A stretch of DNA of 64,000 nucleotides, from contig JAWKPM010000001.1 in the NCBI GenBank assembly GCA_041390625.1, forward strand, positions 186,001-250,000. Reading direction: 5' to 3'. Within the stretch, counting starts at the first letter, position 1. Every line of letters begins with the position of its first letter. Origin of the DNA: RBC038 sp041390625. Its GTDB lineage: Bacteria > Chloroflexota > Dehalococcoidia > UBA2979. Made by a program: the position numbers and the translations under genes. The notes below the pieces were generated by a model, which was given only the letters and a program-made list of their open reading frames with translations, was not told where the DNA came from and did no database searches. Shown piece by piece: positions 29,098 to 38,185 of this stretch.

Positions 29098-29787
29098 CTA
29101 ACTGCGTGCGAGCGGCGCGGACGCCGCCTCGGGTGCCGCGTCCGGCGCGATCGAGCCGCGCTCGCGAGCGAGACGGACGAAGTTCGCGTACAGCCGCAGG
29201 CCCATCGTGCTCGACTTCTCCGGGTGGAACTGCGTCGCGATCACATTGTCGCGACCGACGACCGAAGCGAAGCGCACGCCCTCGTAGTCCGTCTCGCCGA
29301 TGACGTGCGCCTCGACGTCGGGCCTCGGGAAGTACGAGTGCACGAAGTAGAAGAACGAGCCGTCCGGGATGCCCTCGAACACCGGGTGCGACACCCGCAG
29401 CTCGACGGTGTTCCAGCCCATGTGCGGCACCGTCATGCCTCGAGGGAAGCGCACGATGCGGCCCGGCAGGACGCCGAGGCACTCGTGCAGCCCGCCCTCC
29501 TCCGAGACGTCGAAGAGCGCCTGCTGCCCCATGCACACGCCGAGGAAGGGCTTGCCTGCCTCGATGTGCGCCTTCACCGGGCCGTCGAGGCCGCCCTCGC
29601 GCAGGTGCTTCATGGTGTCGGCGGCGGCGCCGACGCCCGGGACGATAAGAGCCGATGCCGCCTCGACCTGCCGCGGTTCGGCGGTGACGAGGGCGTCGAT
29701 GCCGGCATGCGCGACCGCGCGAGCCACGCTGCGGAGATTCCCCGCACCGTAGTCGACGATCACGACCTCGGACTTGCCGGCGGACAT
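29098..29787 (-). CDS. hisH: Imidazole glycerol phosphate synthase glutaminase subunit
   Basis: A 229-residue class I glutaminase: VDYGAGN at the start, nucleophile Cys in GVCMGQQ, and His/Glu in TQFHPEKSS. ATG 29787 has AGGAGGG 6 bases upstream and is preferred to GTG 29790. It is the first gene of this his cluster. The Pro-Arg in RFPRGM uses CCT-CGA, a case of the over-represented motif. Confidence 0.96.
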   Translation of the reverse strand: MSAGKSEVVIVDYGAGNLRSVARAVAHAGIDALVTAEPRQVEAASALIVPGVGAAADTMKHLREGGLDGPVKAHIEAGKPFLGVCMGQQALFDVSEEGGLHECLGVLPGRIVRFPRGMTVPHMGWNTVELRVSHPVFEGIPDGSFFYFVHSYFPRPDVEAHVIGETDYEGVRFASVVGRDNVIATQFHPEKSSTMGLRLYANFVRLARERGSIAPDAAPEAASAPLARS

Positions 29788-29920
29788 CACTCACCCTCCT
29801 CGGGTTATGTAGCGGCCTCGGATCCGGGGGCGAAGCGCGCCGGGCGATGACCCGATACGCTACGCCCATGCTCGGCCTCGGCTTCCATGGTACCGGTTCC
29901 GAACCTACGAGGCCCCCTCG

Positions 29921-31978
29921 ATGACCTCGACGGAGCGCGCTCGCGACCTCGAGACGGCGCGCACACACGCCGAAGAGCTGCGCACGACGATTCGCTACCA
30001 CGACTACCGCTACTTCGTGCTCTCCGAGCCGGAGATCGGCGACAGCGAGTACGACCGCCTCTTCCGCGAGCTCGTGGATCTCGAGGCCGAGTTCCCGGAG
30101 CTCGTCACGCCCGAGTCGCCCACGCAGCGTGTCGGTGGCGTCGTCTCCGAGGGCTTCGAGGCGGTCGAGCACCGCGAGCCGATGCTGTCCCTCGGCAACG
30201 TCTTCGACGGGGAGGAGCTCGCCGCTTGGCACGCCCGCGTCGTCCGGCTCCTCGAGCGCGACGACTTCGCGATGGTGTGCGAGCCGAAGATCGACGGCCT
30301 CGCGATCTCGCTCGTCTTCGAAGGCGGGACGTTCGCGCGAGGCGTCACGCGCGGCGACGGCCGCCGGGGCGAGGACATCACGGCGAACCTGCGCACGATC
30401 CGATCGCTCCCGCTCGTCCCGAGCCTCGAACCCACGCCCCCGGCCTTCGAGGTGCGAGGCGAGGTCTACATGCCGCGCACCGAGTTCGAGCGACTCAACG
30501 AAGAGCGCGCTGCGGCCGGCGAGCAGCTCTACATGAACCCTCGGAACACTGCGGCGGGCTCCGTGCGGCAGCTCGACCCCTCGATCACGGCCTCGAGGCA
30601 CCTCGGCGTGTTCGCCTACCAGCTCGGCTGGTTCGAGGGTCCAGCGCCTGTGCGGACGCACTGGGACGCCCTCGAGTGGCTGCGCGGCGCGGGCTTCCCG
30701 GTGAACCCGCACGCGCGGCGCTTCGAGACGGTCGACGAGGTGGCGGCGTTCTGCGCCTCGTGGGTCGACCTGCGCGACACGCTCGAGTACGAGATCGACG
30801 GCGTGGTGGTGAAGGTCGACGACTTCGCCTTCCAGCGGCAGCTTGGCGTCGTCGGCCGCGAGCCTCGATGGGCGACGGCGTACAAATTCCCGGCCGAGCA
30901 GGCCGTCACGAGGCTGAAGCGCATCTCCGTCTCCGTCGGACGCACCGGCGTGCTCACGCCCTTCGCGGAGCTCGAGCCCATCTTCGTCGGTGGCGCGACG
31001 GTCTCGATGGCGACGCTGCACAACGAGGACCAGATCCTCGCGAAGGACATTCGCGAGGGCGACGACGTCATCGTGCAGCGCGCCGGCGACGTCATCCCTC
31101 AGGTCGTCGGCCCCGTGCTTTCGAAGCGCGAGGGGCGACAACTTCGCACGTTCGAGATGCCGAGCGAGTGCCCGGTGTGCCACACGCCGGTGCAGCGCGA
31201 CCCCGACGAGACCCGCACGTACTGCCCGAACCGCGACTGCCCGGTGCAGCTCGCGCGCCAGCTCGAGCACTACACGTCTCGAGGCGCGCTCGACATCGAG
31301 GGGTTCGGCGAGCAGACCTGCTTCCGTCTCGTCGACCTCGGATTCGTGACCACGCTGTCGGACCTGTACCACCTCGAGGCGCGGCGCGACGACCTGCTGG
31401 CGCTCGACGGCTTCGGCGAGAAGACCGTCGACGCGCTGCTCGCCAACGTCGAGGCGAGCAAGCAGCAGCCGCTGCATCGCTTGCTCATCGGCCTCAGCAT
31501 CCGCCACGTCGGCGGCGAGACGGCGCGCGCCCTCGGACTACACTTCGGCACCCTCGAGGCGCTGATGGCCGCTTCCGTCGAGGAGATCGAAGCGCTCGAC
31601 GGGATCGGCCCGATCGTGGCGGAGGCCGTCTATGCCTCGTTGCACGACGAACGCACAGAGGCGCTCATCCAGCGGCTGCGCGCGGCCGGTGTGCGCACGG
31701 ACGAGGATGTCTCGGCTCGAGGTGGGGTCCTCGAGGGCCTGTCGTTCGTCGTCACGGGAGCCCTCGAGCGCTGGTCGCGCAACGAGGTCGAGGACGTGAT
31801 CAAACGCCTCGGTGGGCGCGTGACGGGCGCCGTGACGGGCAAGACCGACTACCTGCTCGCGGGTGAGGGTGGCGGCTCGAAGCGAACGAAGGCCGAACAG
31901 TTGGGCACGACGGTCCTCGATGAGGCATCCTTCCTCGAGCTCGTGCGCGAGCGCGGCGGAGCCTCGGAGATCGAGTAG
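29921..31978 (+). CDS. ligA: NAD+-dependent DNA ligase
   Basis: A 685-residue LigA. The Ia domain (about 1-70), the adenylation domain with nucleophile Lys123 in CEPKIDG, an OB fold, a Cys4 zinc finger (CPVCHT...CPNRDCP, about 415-440), helix-hairpin-helix repeats and a C-terminal BRCT domain (about 600-680, VVTGALERWSR, KTDYLLAGEGGGSK) are all present. It joins Okazaki fragments and seals repair nicks. It is divergent from hisH over 133 bases. Confidence 0.98.
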   Translation: MTSTERARDLETARTHAEELRTTIRYHDYRYFVLSEPEIGDSEYDRLFRELVDLEAEFPELVTPESPTQRVGGVVSEGFEAVEHREPMLSLGNVFDGEELAAWHARVVRLLERDDFAMVCEPKIDGLAISLVFEGGTFARGVTRGDGRRGEDITANLRTIRSLPLVPSLEPTPPAFEVRGEVYMPRTEFERLNEERAAAGEQLYMNPRNTAAGSVRQLDPSITASRHLGVFAYQLGWFEGPAPVRTHWDALEWLRGAGFPVNPHARRFETVDEVAAFCASWVDLRDTLEYEIDGVVVKVDDFAFQRQLGVVGREPRWATAYKFPAEQAVTRLKRISVSVGRTGVLTPFAELEPIFVGGATVSMATLHNEDQILAKDIREGDDVIVQRAGDVIPQVVGPVLSKREGRQLRTFEMPSECPVCHTPVQRDPDETRTYCPNRDCPVQLARQLEHYTSRGALDIEGFGEQTCFRLVDLGFVTTLSDLYHLEARRDDLLALDGFGEKTVDALLANVEASKQQPLHRLLIGLSIRHVGGETARALGLHFGTLEALMAASVEEIEALDGIGPIVAEAVYASLHDERTEALIQRLRAAGVRTDEDVSARGGVLEGLSFVVTGALERWSRNEVEDVIKRLGGRVTGAVTGKTDYLLAGEGGGSKRTKAEQLGTTVLDEASFLELVRERGGASEIE

Positions 31979-32008
31979 GCGGCAGCGAGGACGGGCGGAG
32001 AGGCGAGC

Positions 32009-33133
32009 ATGGCCACGGCGGAGGAGATTCAGAAGTACCGCGAGTTCCTCCAGGAAGAGGTGGACGGCATCTTCATGTACCGCGTTCTGCACGAGATCGA
32101 AGAGGACGAGGAGCTGAAGGACGTCTACGGCCGCCTGATCACGACCGAGGAACGACACCTCAAGGTCTGGCAGGACCAGCTGCGCGCCGCCGGCGCCGAT
32201 GACACCCCGGGCGAACCGACGCGACGCGCTCGCATCTTGATGTGGATCGCCCGCAAGCTCGGCACCGACATGGTGCTGCCCGTCATCAAGACGTTCGAGA
32301 TGGGCGCCGAGGGGATGTACGCCGGCGACGCCGTGGCGGAGCAGGAGCGCCTGCCTGAGGACGAGCGGCAGCACGCGCGCGTCTTCAACGCGCTCTCCGA
32401 CCGTCGAGGCGCCCAGGGCTCGGTCATCGGGCGGGTGGAGACGCGGCATCGAGCGTTGGGCGGCGGGAACGCGCTGCGAGCCTCGGTGCTCGGTGCGAAC
32501 GACGGGCTGGTCTCGAACCTCGCCCTCGTGATGGGCGTGGCCGGCGCGAACCCAGGGCGGGCAACGGTGCTGCTCGCCGGCTTCGCCGGGCTGCTGGCGG
32601 GCGCGTCCTCGATGGCACTGGGCGAGTGGATCTCCGTCACCACCTCGAGGGAGGCGGCGGAGGCGCAGATCGCCGTCGAGGAGGAAGAGATCCGGATGAT
32701 GCCGGAGGCGGAGACCGAGGAGCTCGCGCTGATCTACCAGGCGAAGGGCCTCCCCCGCGCCGAGGCCGAGTCGCTGGCCGCGAGCATCATGGCCGATCCG
32801 GAGACCGCCCTCGCGACGCTGGCGCGCGAGGAGCTGGGGGTCGTGCCAGAAGATCTCGGATCACCCTGGGCGGCGGCGATCGCCTCGTTCCTGCTGTTCT
32901 CCCTCGGGGCGATCCTGCCGGTCCTGCCCTACCTCTTCCTGACGGGTTGGTCGGCGGTGGGGCTGAGCGCGCTGTTCTCCTCGATCGGCCTCTTCATCCT
33001 CGGGGCCGGCATGACGCTGCTGACGGGGCGCAACCCCTGGTACGCGGGGATGCGCCAGGTCTCGCTCGGTATTGCGGCGGCAGTGCTGACCTACGGCGTC
33101 GGATCGCTGATCGGCGGCGTCGCCGGCATCTAG
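32009..33133 (+). CDS. Ferritin-like domain fused to VIT1/CCC1 transporter domain
   Basis: A 374-residue fusion. Residues 1-150 are a ferritin/rubrerythrin-like four-helix bundle with paired Glu/His metal ligands (FLQEEVDGIFMYRVLHEIEED, TTEERHLKVWQ, and a later EQERLPEDERQH). Residues 160-374 match VIT1/CCC1 iron/manganese exporters: SVLGANDGLVSNLALVMGV, then Glu-rich EEEEIRMMPEAETEE and three terminal TM segments. This resembles the MbfA type, where the ferritin-like domain gates iron export. It may follow ligA in one transcript (30-base gap). Confidence 0.9.
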   Translation: MATAEEIQKYREFLQEEVDGIFMYRVLHEIEEDEELKDVYGRLITTEERHLKVWQDQLRAAGADDTPGEPTRRARILMWIARKLGTDMVLPVIKTFEMGAEGMYAGDAVAEQERLPEDERQHARVFNALSDRRGAQGSVIGRVETRHRALGGGNALRASVLGANDGLVSNLALVMGVAGANPGRATVLLAGFAGLLAGASSMALGEWISVTTSREAAEAQIAVEEEEIRMMPEAETEELALIYQAKGLPRAEAESLAASIMADPETALATLAREELGVVPEDLGSPWAAAIASFLLFSLGAILPVLPYLFLTGWSAVGLSALFSSIGLFILGAGMTLLTGRNPWYAGMRQVSLGIAAAVLTYGVGSLIGGVAGI

Positions 33134-33149
33134 CGAGACGGCTCGAGGC

Positions 33150-33677
33150 CTACTCGATGGCCTCGAGGAGGTCGCGCAGTGCGAGGACGGTGCGCCAGTT
33201 GCGCGCCGTCCCGGGCGTGCCGAGGTCGATGACCAGCCTCGAGCGGCCGGAGCCGTTCGGGTAGAAGACGTAGACCTCGCGACCGCGCAGCTCGACTTCC
33301 TCAGGGACGACGCGCTCCGGCGCCAGCGTTTCGAGTCGCGCCGCGGCCGGCTCATCCCGAAGCACCACGACGTGCAGGAAGCGCGGATCGCGACCGGGGG
33401 CATCGAGCGGGTGCCCCGCCGCGATCGAGGTCCACTCGTCGCGGCTGCGGAGCGCAACGTCGACCTCGAAGCCGAAGTGCTCGGCAATGGCGGCCTCGAG
33501 GCGCGACCGTACCTCGTGCGGCCCGCCGTTCGCGCTGAACACGAGGTTGCCGCTCTGCACATAGGTCGCGACAGCCTCGAATCCGAGGTCGGTTGCCACG
33601 CCTCGGAGCTCGGCCATGGGTACCTTGCGGTGGCCGCCCACGTTGATGCCTCGGAGGAGCGCGACGTAGGCGGTCAT
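33150..33677 (-). CDS. DUF1697 family protein
   Basis: A 175-residue DUF1697 protein: YVALLRGINVGGHRKVPMAEL at the start, YVQSGNLVFS in the middle and NWRTVLALRDLL at the end. The family is widespread, soluble and functionally unknown. It is convergent with the ferritin-VIT gene and divergent from mreB. Confidence 0.9.
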   Translation of the reverse strand: MTAYVALLRGINVGGHRKVPMAELRGVATDLGFEAVATYVQSGNLVFSANGGPHEVRSRLEAAIAEHFGFEVDVALRSRDEWTSIAAGHPLDAPGRDPRFLHVVVLRDEPAAARLETLAPERVVPEEVELRGREVYVFYPNGSGRSRLVIDLGTPGTARNWRTVLALRDLLEAIE

Positions 33678-33716
33678 CGAGGCTGCCGACTCGTTCCGTG
33701 GAGGCCGTTCGGCCTG

Positions 33717-33746
33717 TTGCGGTCGGGAACGGCGTATCCGTATACT
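33717..33746 (+). promoter_or_regulatory. Promoter of the mre operon
   Basis: TTGCGG (33717-33722) and TATACT (33741-33746), spacing 18. The leader to the mreB start would be about 93 bases and includes the twin palindromes at 33803-33836. Confidence 0.7.
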
Positions 33747-33802
33747 CCGGCTAGCGATTCACGAGGCGTGTTGTCCACACGTCCGCGAGCGCGTTCGAGC
33801 AT

Positions 33803-33836
33803 CGTTCTCCCCAAGAACGCCGTTCTCCCCAGAACG
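33803..33836 (+). promoter_or_regulatory. Twin palindromes in the mreB leader
   Basis: Two tandem copies of CGTTCT-CCCC(A)-AGAACG at 33803-33819 and 33821-33836, one base apart. Each gives a 6-bp stem with a C-rich loop. The second ends 9 bases before the mreB GTG. They could fold in the mRNA beside the weak ribosome-binding site, or bind a dimeric regulator as DNA. Confidence 0.6.
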
Positions 33837-33845
33837 AAGTGCTCT

Positions 33846-34907
33846 GTGATCAATCCGCTCTCCTCGTTCCTCGGGATGTTCTCACACGACATCGGCATCG
33901 ACCTCGGAACCGCTAACACGCTGGTGACGGTCCGAGGCCGGGGCATCGTCGTGGATGAGCCCTCGGTGGTGGCGATCGACCGCGTCTCGAAGCGCATCCT
34001 GGCGATCGGCGCCGAGGCCAAGCGCATGGTGGGCCGTACGCCCTCGACGATTGTCGCGGTGCGGCCGCTGCGCGATGGCGTGATCTCGGACTTCGGCGTG
34101 ACCGAGCGTATGCTGCAGCACTTCATCCGCTCGGTGCACGAGCGCTTCGGTCTCGGCATCCCGAAGCCGCGCGTCGTCGTCGGCATCCCGAGCGGGGCGA
34201 CCGAGGTCGAGAAGCGCGCCGTGCATGACGCGGCGCTCGCTGCGGGCGCCCGCTCCGCCTACCTCATCGAGGAGCCGATGGCGGCGGCGATCGGGGCGGG
34301 GCTGCCGGTCATGAGCCCGTCCGGCTCGATGATTGTCGACATCGGCGGCGGCACGACCGAGGTAGCCGTCCTGGCCCTCGGTGGCATCGTGGTCTCGAAG
34401 TCGGTGCGCGCGGCGGGCGACGCGATGGACGGCGCCATCAGCACGTACGCGCGCCAGGTGCACAACATGCTCATCGGCGAGCGAAGTGCCGAGACCGTGA
34501 AGATGCGCGCTGGCTCGGCCTTCCCCCTCGATGAGGAGACGACGATCCCGCTGCGCGGGCGTGACCTCGCGACCGGATTGCCGAAGGCCGTCGATGTCTC
34601 GACGGTCGAGCTGCGCGATGCGCTTTCGCCGGTAACGAACGAGATCGTGCGCGCTGTGCGCCAGACCATCGAGGCGACGCCGCCCGAGCTGGTGGCGGAC
34701 CTGATGATGCACGGCATCGCGATGGCGGGCGGCGGCAGCCTGCTGCGCGGCCTCGACCGCCGCCTCGCGACGGAGACCCGCTTCCCCGTGTACGTCGCCG
34801 AGGAGCCGTTGCGTACGGTCGTGCGCGGCTGCGGCGAAGCCCTCGAGGAAGCGGAGACCCTGCAGAAGGTGCAGGCGGCGATCGCGTCTCGGCGTCCGCC
34901 GCGCTGA
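33846..34907 (+). CDS. mreB: MreB rod-shape actin homologue
   Basis: A 353-residue MreB that forms membrane-bound filaments and organises the elongasome. It has phosphate 1 DIGIDLGTANT, phosphate 2 MIVDIGGGTTE, and adenosine-binding IAMAGGGSLLRG. The GTG at 33846 is preferred: it keeps an N-terminal amphipathic stretch (INPLSSFLGMF) before the core. ATG 33876 is the alternative. The ribosome-binding site is weak and abuts the twin palindromes. It is the first gene of mreB-mreC-mreD-pbp2-rodA. Confidence 0.96.
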   Translation: MINPLSSFLGMFSHDIGIDLGTANTLVTVRGRGIVVDEPSVVAIDRVSKRILAIGAEAKRMVGRTPSTIVAVRPLRDGVISDFGVTERMLQHFIRSVHERFGLGIPKPRVVVGIPSGATEVEKRAVHDAALAAGARSAYLIEEPMAAAIGAGLPVMSPSGSMIVDIGGGTTEVAVLALGGIVVSKSVRAAGDAMDGAISTYARQVHNMLIGERSAETVKMRAGSAFPLDEETTIPLRGRDLATGLPKAVDVSTVELRDALSPVTNEIVRAVRQTIEATPPELVADLMMHGIAMAGGGSLLRGLDRRLATETRFPVYVAEEPLRTVVRGCGEALEEAETLQKVQAAIASRRPPR

Positions 34908-34971
34908 ACGCCTCGGCACCGTCGACGCCGCCCCACGCATCGCGCTCCCGCTGTCGGCGTGAGGTGACTCG

Positions 34972-35808
34972 TTGGCGCTGACCCGGAACTTCGCGTGGCT
35001 CACCGCAATGGTCGCAACCGGGCTATTGCTGCTCATCGCCTCGACGTTACCGGTCGCGCCTGCCCTCGAGGCATGGACCGGGGCACTCGTCGGCGGCGTG
35101 GCGACCGGCGCCCGCGACGCCTCGAGGCCGGTCACGGACCTGCTGCTGCATGCCGGGCAGCTCGACCGCCTGTCCGAGGAGAACGCCCGGCTGCGAGGTG
35201 ACGTCGCCCGCCTCGAGGTCGAGCTGGCGGCGCTGCGCGAGCAGGATCGCGCCACCGCCGAAGTCGCCGCCCTCATCGAAGCCGTCGGGCCGCAGCCCTC
35301 GACGCCGGTGACCGCCTCGGTAGTCGCCCGCGACGCGAACCCCGCGCAGTCGTTCGTCGTGCTCAGCCGCGGCGCCTCGGACGGGCTAGCGACGGGACAG
35401 GCGGTGCTCGGGCCCGGAGCGGCGCTCGTCGGTGTCGTGGAAGACGTCCAGCCACACCAGGCACGCGTGCGGCTGCTGTCGGACGTCGGTTCGGCCGTCG
35501 CGGCGGTCACGCAACGCTCACGCGTGCAGGGAGCGCTCGCCGGGGCCGGGAGCGGCCCGCTTGAGCTCGAGTTTGTGCCGCTGGACGCGGGGATCGACGT
35601 TGGGGACCTCGTGATCACCTCGGCGCTCGGCGGTGTGCTGCCGGCAGGCTTGCCCGTCGGCCGAGTTTCCTCGGTGGCGCGTCCCGAGCAGGAGCTGTTC
35701 GCCAGCATCGAGGTCGCGCCGCTCGTCGATGACGCGCGCCTGGAGCACGTCATCGTGCTGACCGGTGTCGCCTCGACAGCCGCGGCGGGCGAAGGGCCGT
35801 CGCGGTGA
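34972..35808 (+). CDS. mreC: MreC rod-shape protein
   Basis: A 278-residue bitopic protein: one N-terminal TM (TAMVATGLLLLIASTLPV), a coiled-coil (ENARLRGDVARLEVELAALRE, about 68-90) and two beta domains containing ARDANPAQSFVVLSRGASDGL and DLVITSALGGVLPAGLPVG. It scaffolds PBP2 and RodA to MreB. The start is TTG at 34972, immediately before the TM. Its stop overlaps the mreD start (GTGA). Confidence 0.93.
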   Translation: MALTRNFAWLTAMVATGLLLLIASTLPVAPALEAWTGALVGGVATGARDASRPVTDLLLHAGQLDRLSEENARLRGDVARLEVELAALREQDRATAEVAALIEAVGPQPSTPVTASVVARDANPAQSFVVLSRGASDGLATGQAVLGPGAALVGVVEDVQPHQARVRLLSDVGSAVAAVTQRSRVQGALAGAGSGPLELEFVPLDAGIDVGDLVITSALGGVLPAGLPVGRVSSVARPEQELFASIEVAPLVDDARLEHVIVLTGVASTAAAGEGPSR

Positions 35809-36296
35809 GCGTGCGCTCGGTGGTCGTCCTCGGGCTGGTGCTGGCCGCCGCGGTGGTTGCCCAGCTGGGCATCGTGCCGGCGCTCTTCCTCGACAGACTG
35901 GGTGCACCGGTCCTGCCGGTCGCGGTGCTGGCCGCGTGGTCCGCCTCGCGGCGTCCCGAGGCCGCCTGGATCGCAGCAGTCCCTCTCGCACTCATGCTGG
36001 CCTCGGTATCCGAGGTGCGCGCGGGCTGGTTCGTACTCGCGCTCGCGCCGACACCGCTGCTGGCCACCTCGATACACGCGCGCGTACCGGCGCTGCCCGC
36101 CGCGGCCCTCGGTGCCGCCGCAGGCGCCTCGGTGTATGTGGCGACGCTGGCGCTGGCGGCGAACCGACTGCCGCTGCTGACCAGCGCGTTCGAGGCCACG
36201 ATGCGCGGCGCCCTCCTTACCGCGCTGGCCGGCCTCGCCGTCGCCGTGCTCTTCCTCCCGTTCAGACCGCGCGAAACCGGGCTCTTCCGCTCGTGA
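35805..36296 (+). CDS. mreD: MreD-like membrane protein
   Basis: A 163-residue protein with about five hydrophobic segments and few polar residues. Sequence similarity to MreD is weak by eye; the call rests on size, topology and position between mreC and pbp2. Both junctions are GTGA overlaps, so it should be translationally coupled to its neighbours. Confidence 0.8.
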   Translation: MSVRSVVVLGLVLAAAVVAQLGIVPALFLDRLGAPVLPVAVLAAWSASRRPEAAWIAAVPLALMLASVSEVRAGWFVLALAPTPLLATSIHARVPALPAAALGAAAGASVYVATLALAANRLPLLTSAFEATMRGALLTALAGLAVAVLFLPFRPRETGLFRS

Positions 36297-38185
36297 CGGC
36301 CTCGCGCCTGCTCGTGCTGCGGTTGGCGGCGCTCGGCCTCGGAGCGGCGCTGCTCACGCAGATCGTCGCGCTCCACCTCTTCGGCGCGTCGAGCCTCGGC
36401 ATCAGCCTCTCGAGCGGCGAGCGTCTGCGCGTCCTCGATGTCGTGCCGGCGCGCGGGCGCATCCTCGACCGCGAGGGCCGCCCGCTGGCAGTCAACGTGC
36501 CCCGCTTCGTGGCGCAGGTCGTGCCGGGCGACCTGCCCGAGGACCCGAACGCCCGACGTGCCGCGCTCACGCGCCTCGAGGCGCGCGTGGGCATCCCCTA
36601 CGCGGGCCTCGAACGAGCGGTGCAGGCGGGCCTCGAATCGGTCGACCCGCTCGCCCCGATCACGATTCGCGACGACCTCACCCGAGACGAGGCGACGGCA
36701 CTGCGCGCCGCCATGTCCGGCATCGAAGGCGTCGTCATCGAGGCGCAGGCGCAGCGCGAGTACGGGGGCGGCGACCTGCTGGCGCACGTCCTCGGGTACG
36801 TCGGTCCGATCGCCGCCGGCGAGGCCGAGACCTACCTCGAGGCCGGGTATCGCCTCGATGCGCGCGTGGGCCTCGGTGGCGTCGAGCTCACCTACGAGGA
36901 CGCACTGCGGGGCGTGCCGGGCGAGGACCTGGTCGTCGCCGACGCGGCCGGGCATCCGCTGCGCGCCCTCGAGGAGCGCCCGCCCGAGGTCGGCGCGGAC
37001 GTCGTGCTCTCGATTGACCTCGACTTCCAACGCGCTGTACGCGACGCCCTCCTCGACGGCATCGCCGCCGGTGTGCGGGACCAGGAGCCGGCACAGTGGC
37101 CGAACCCGGACTCGCCTCGAGAGGCGGGAGCGGCGGTCGTGATGGACGTGCGCACCGGCGAGGTGCTCGCCCTCGTGTCGGTCCCGAGCTTCGAGGCCAA
37201 CCTCCTCGGCACGGAGCCCGACGACGAGGCGCTGGCAGCGCTCATCGCCGACGGCAACCGCCCGCTCGTCGACCGCACGTACATGGAGGTACGGGCGCCC
37301 GGCTCGATCTTCAAGCCGCTGGTGGCCGCCGCCGCCCTCGAGGAAGGCGTGGCCTCGGCCGGCACGCAGATCACGAGCCGCGGCCTGATCTCGATCCGAG
37401 ACCAGTATCAGCCAGACGTCTATTACGTCTTTCGTGACTGGGCCGCGCACGGCACGCTCGACCTGTACGGCGGCATCGCCCGCTCGTCGGACGTGTACTT
37501 CTATTACCTGGCCGGCGGCTACGCGCAGAACGGGGAGCAGCTGTTCGACGGCCTCGGGATCAACCGCCTCGCGAGGTACGCGCGGGCGGCCGGCCTCGGG
37601 CGTGCGACCGGCCTCGACCTGCCGGGTGAGGCAAGCGGCCTCGTGCCGGACGCCGAGTGGAAGGACGAAACCGTCGGCGAGCCGTGGGTGCTGGGCGACA
37701 CGTACACCCTCGGGATCGGGCAGGGCTACCTGGCGGTCACACCGATCCAGATGGCGGTGGTGGGCGCGGCGATTGCGAACGGCGGTACCGTCCTTGTGCC
37801 GCACGTGGTGGCCGCGCTGCAGCGAGGCGATGCGGTCACCCCGCTCGGCCGCGAGGTCGCCGGCACGCTTCCCGTCGACCCCGCGAACCTCGCGATCGTG
37901 CGCGAGGCGATGCGCCGAGCCGCCGAGGCCGGTGGCACCGCCCGCACAGGCAAGCCGGCCGGCATCACCATCGGCGGCAAGACCGGCACCGCCGAGTTCG
38001 GACGGCCCGCCGCGGACGCATCGTTCGACACGCACGCCTGGTACGTGGGCTTCGCGCCGTTCGACCAACCCGAGATCGTCGTGGTCGTGCAGCTCGAGCA
38101 CGGGGTGGGTTCGACGCACGCGGGCCCGGTCGCGCGACGCATCCTCGAGGCGTACTTCAATCGGGGCGCGCAGGTGACGCGGTGA
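36293..38185 (+). CDS. mrdA: Penicillin-binding protein 2 (class B transpeptidase)
   Basis: A 630-residue class B PBP that cross-links elongation-phase peptidoglycan. It has an N-terminal TM, a pedestal domain with RGRILDREGRPLA (about 55-67), catalytic Ser338 in PGSIFKP (SxxK, Lys341), SSD in the second motif as in E. coli PBP2, and KTGTAE near 575. The GTG start overlaps the mreD stop (GTGA). It is paired with rodA, its glycosyltransferase partner, by another GTGA overlap. Confidence 0.96.
   Translation: MTASRLLVLRLAALGLGAALLTQIVALHLFGASSLGISLSSGERLRVLDVVPARGRILDREGRPLAVNVPRFVAQVVPGDLPEDPNARRAALTRLEARVGIPYAGLERAVQAGLESVDPLAPITIRDDLTRDEATALRAAMSGIEGVVIEAQAQREYGGGDLLAHVLGYVGPIAAGEAETYLEAGYRLDARVGLGGVELTYEDALRGVPGEDLVVADAAGHPLRALEERPPEVGADVVLSIDLDFQRAVRDALLDGIAAGVRDQEPAQWPNPDSPREAGAAVVMDVRTGEVLALVSVPSFEANLLGTEPDDEALAALIADGNRPLVDRTYMEVRAPGSIFKPLVAAAALEEGVASAGTQITSRGLISIRDQYQPDVYYVFRDWAAHGTLDLYGGIARSSDVYFYYLAGGYAQNGEQLFDGLGINRLARYARAAGLGRATGLDLPGEASGLVPDAEWKDETVGEPWVLGDTYTLGIGQGYLAVTPIQMAVVGAAIANGGTVLVPHVVAALQRGDAVTPLGREVAGTLPVDPANLAIVREAMRRAAEAGGTARTGKPAGITIGGKTGTAEFGRPAADASFDTHAWYVGFAPFDQPEIVVVVQLEHGVGSTHAGPVARRILEAYFNRGAQVTR

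Noticed and set aside
28769..31507. 912-residue minus-strand open frame across hisA/hisH and antisense to ligA
   Set aside because: No domain recognisable; it lies over hisH, hisA and ligA, which have complete family motifs.
33882..36077. 731-residue minus-strand frame antisense to mreB and mreC
   Set aside because: Shadow of the mre operon; Ser/Thr/Arg-rich without motifs or ribosome-binding site.
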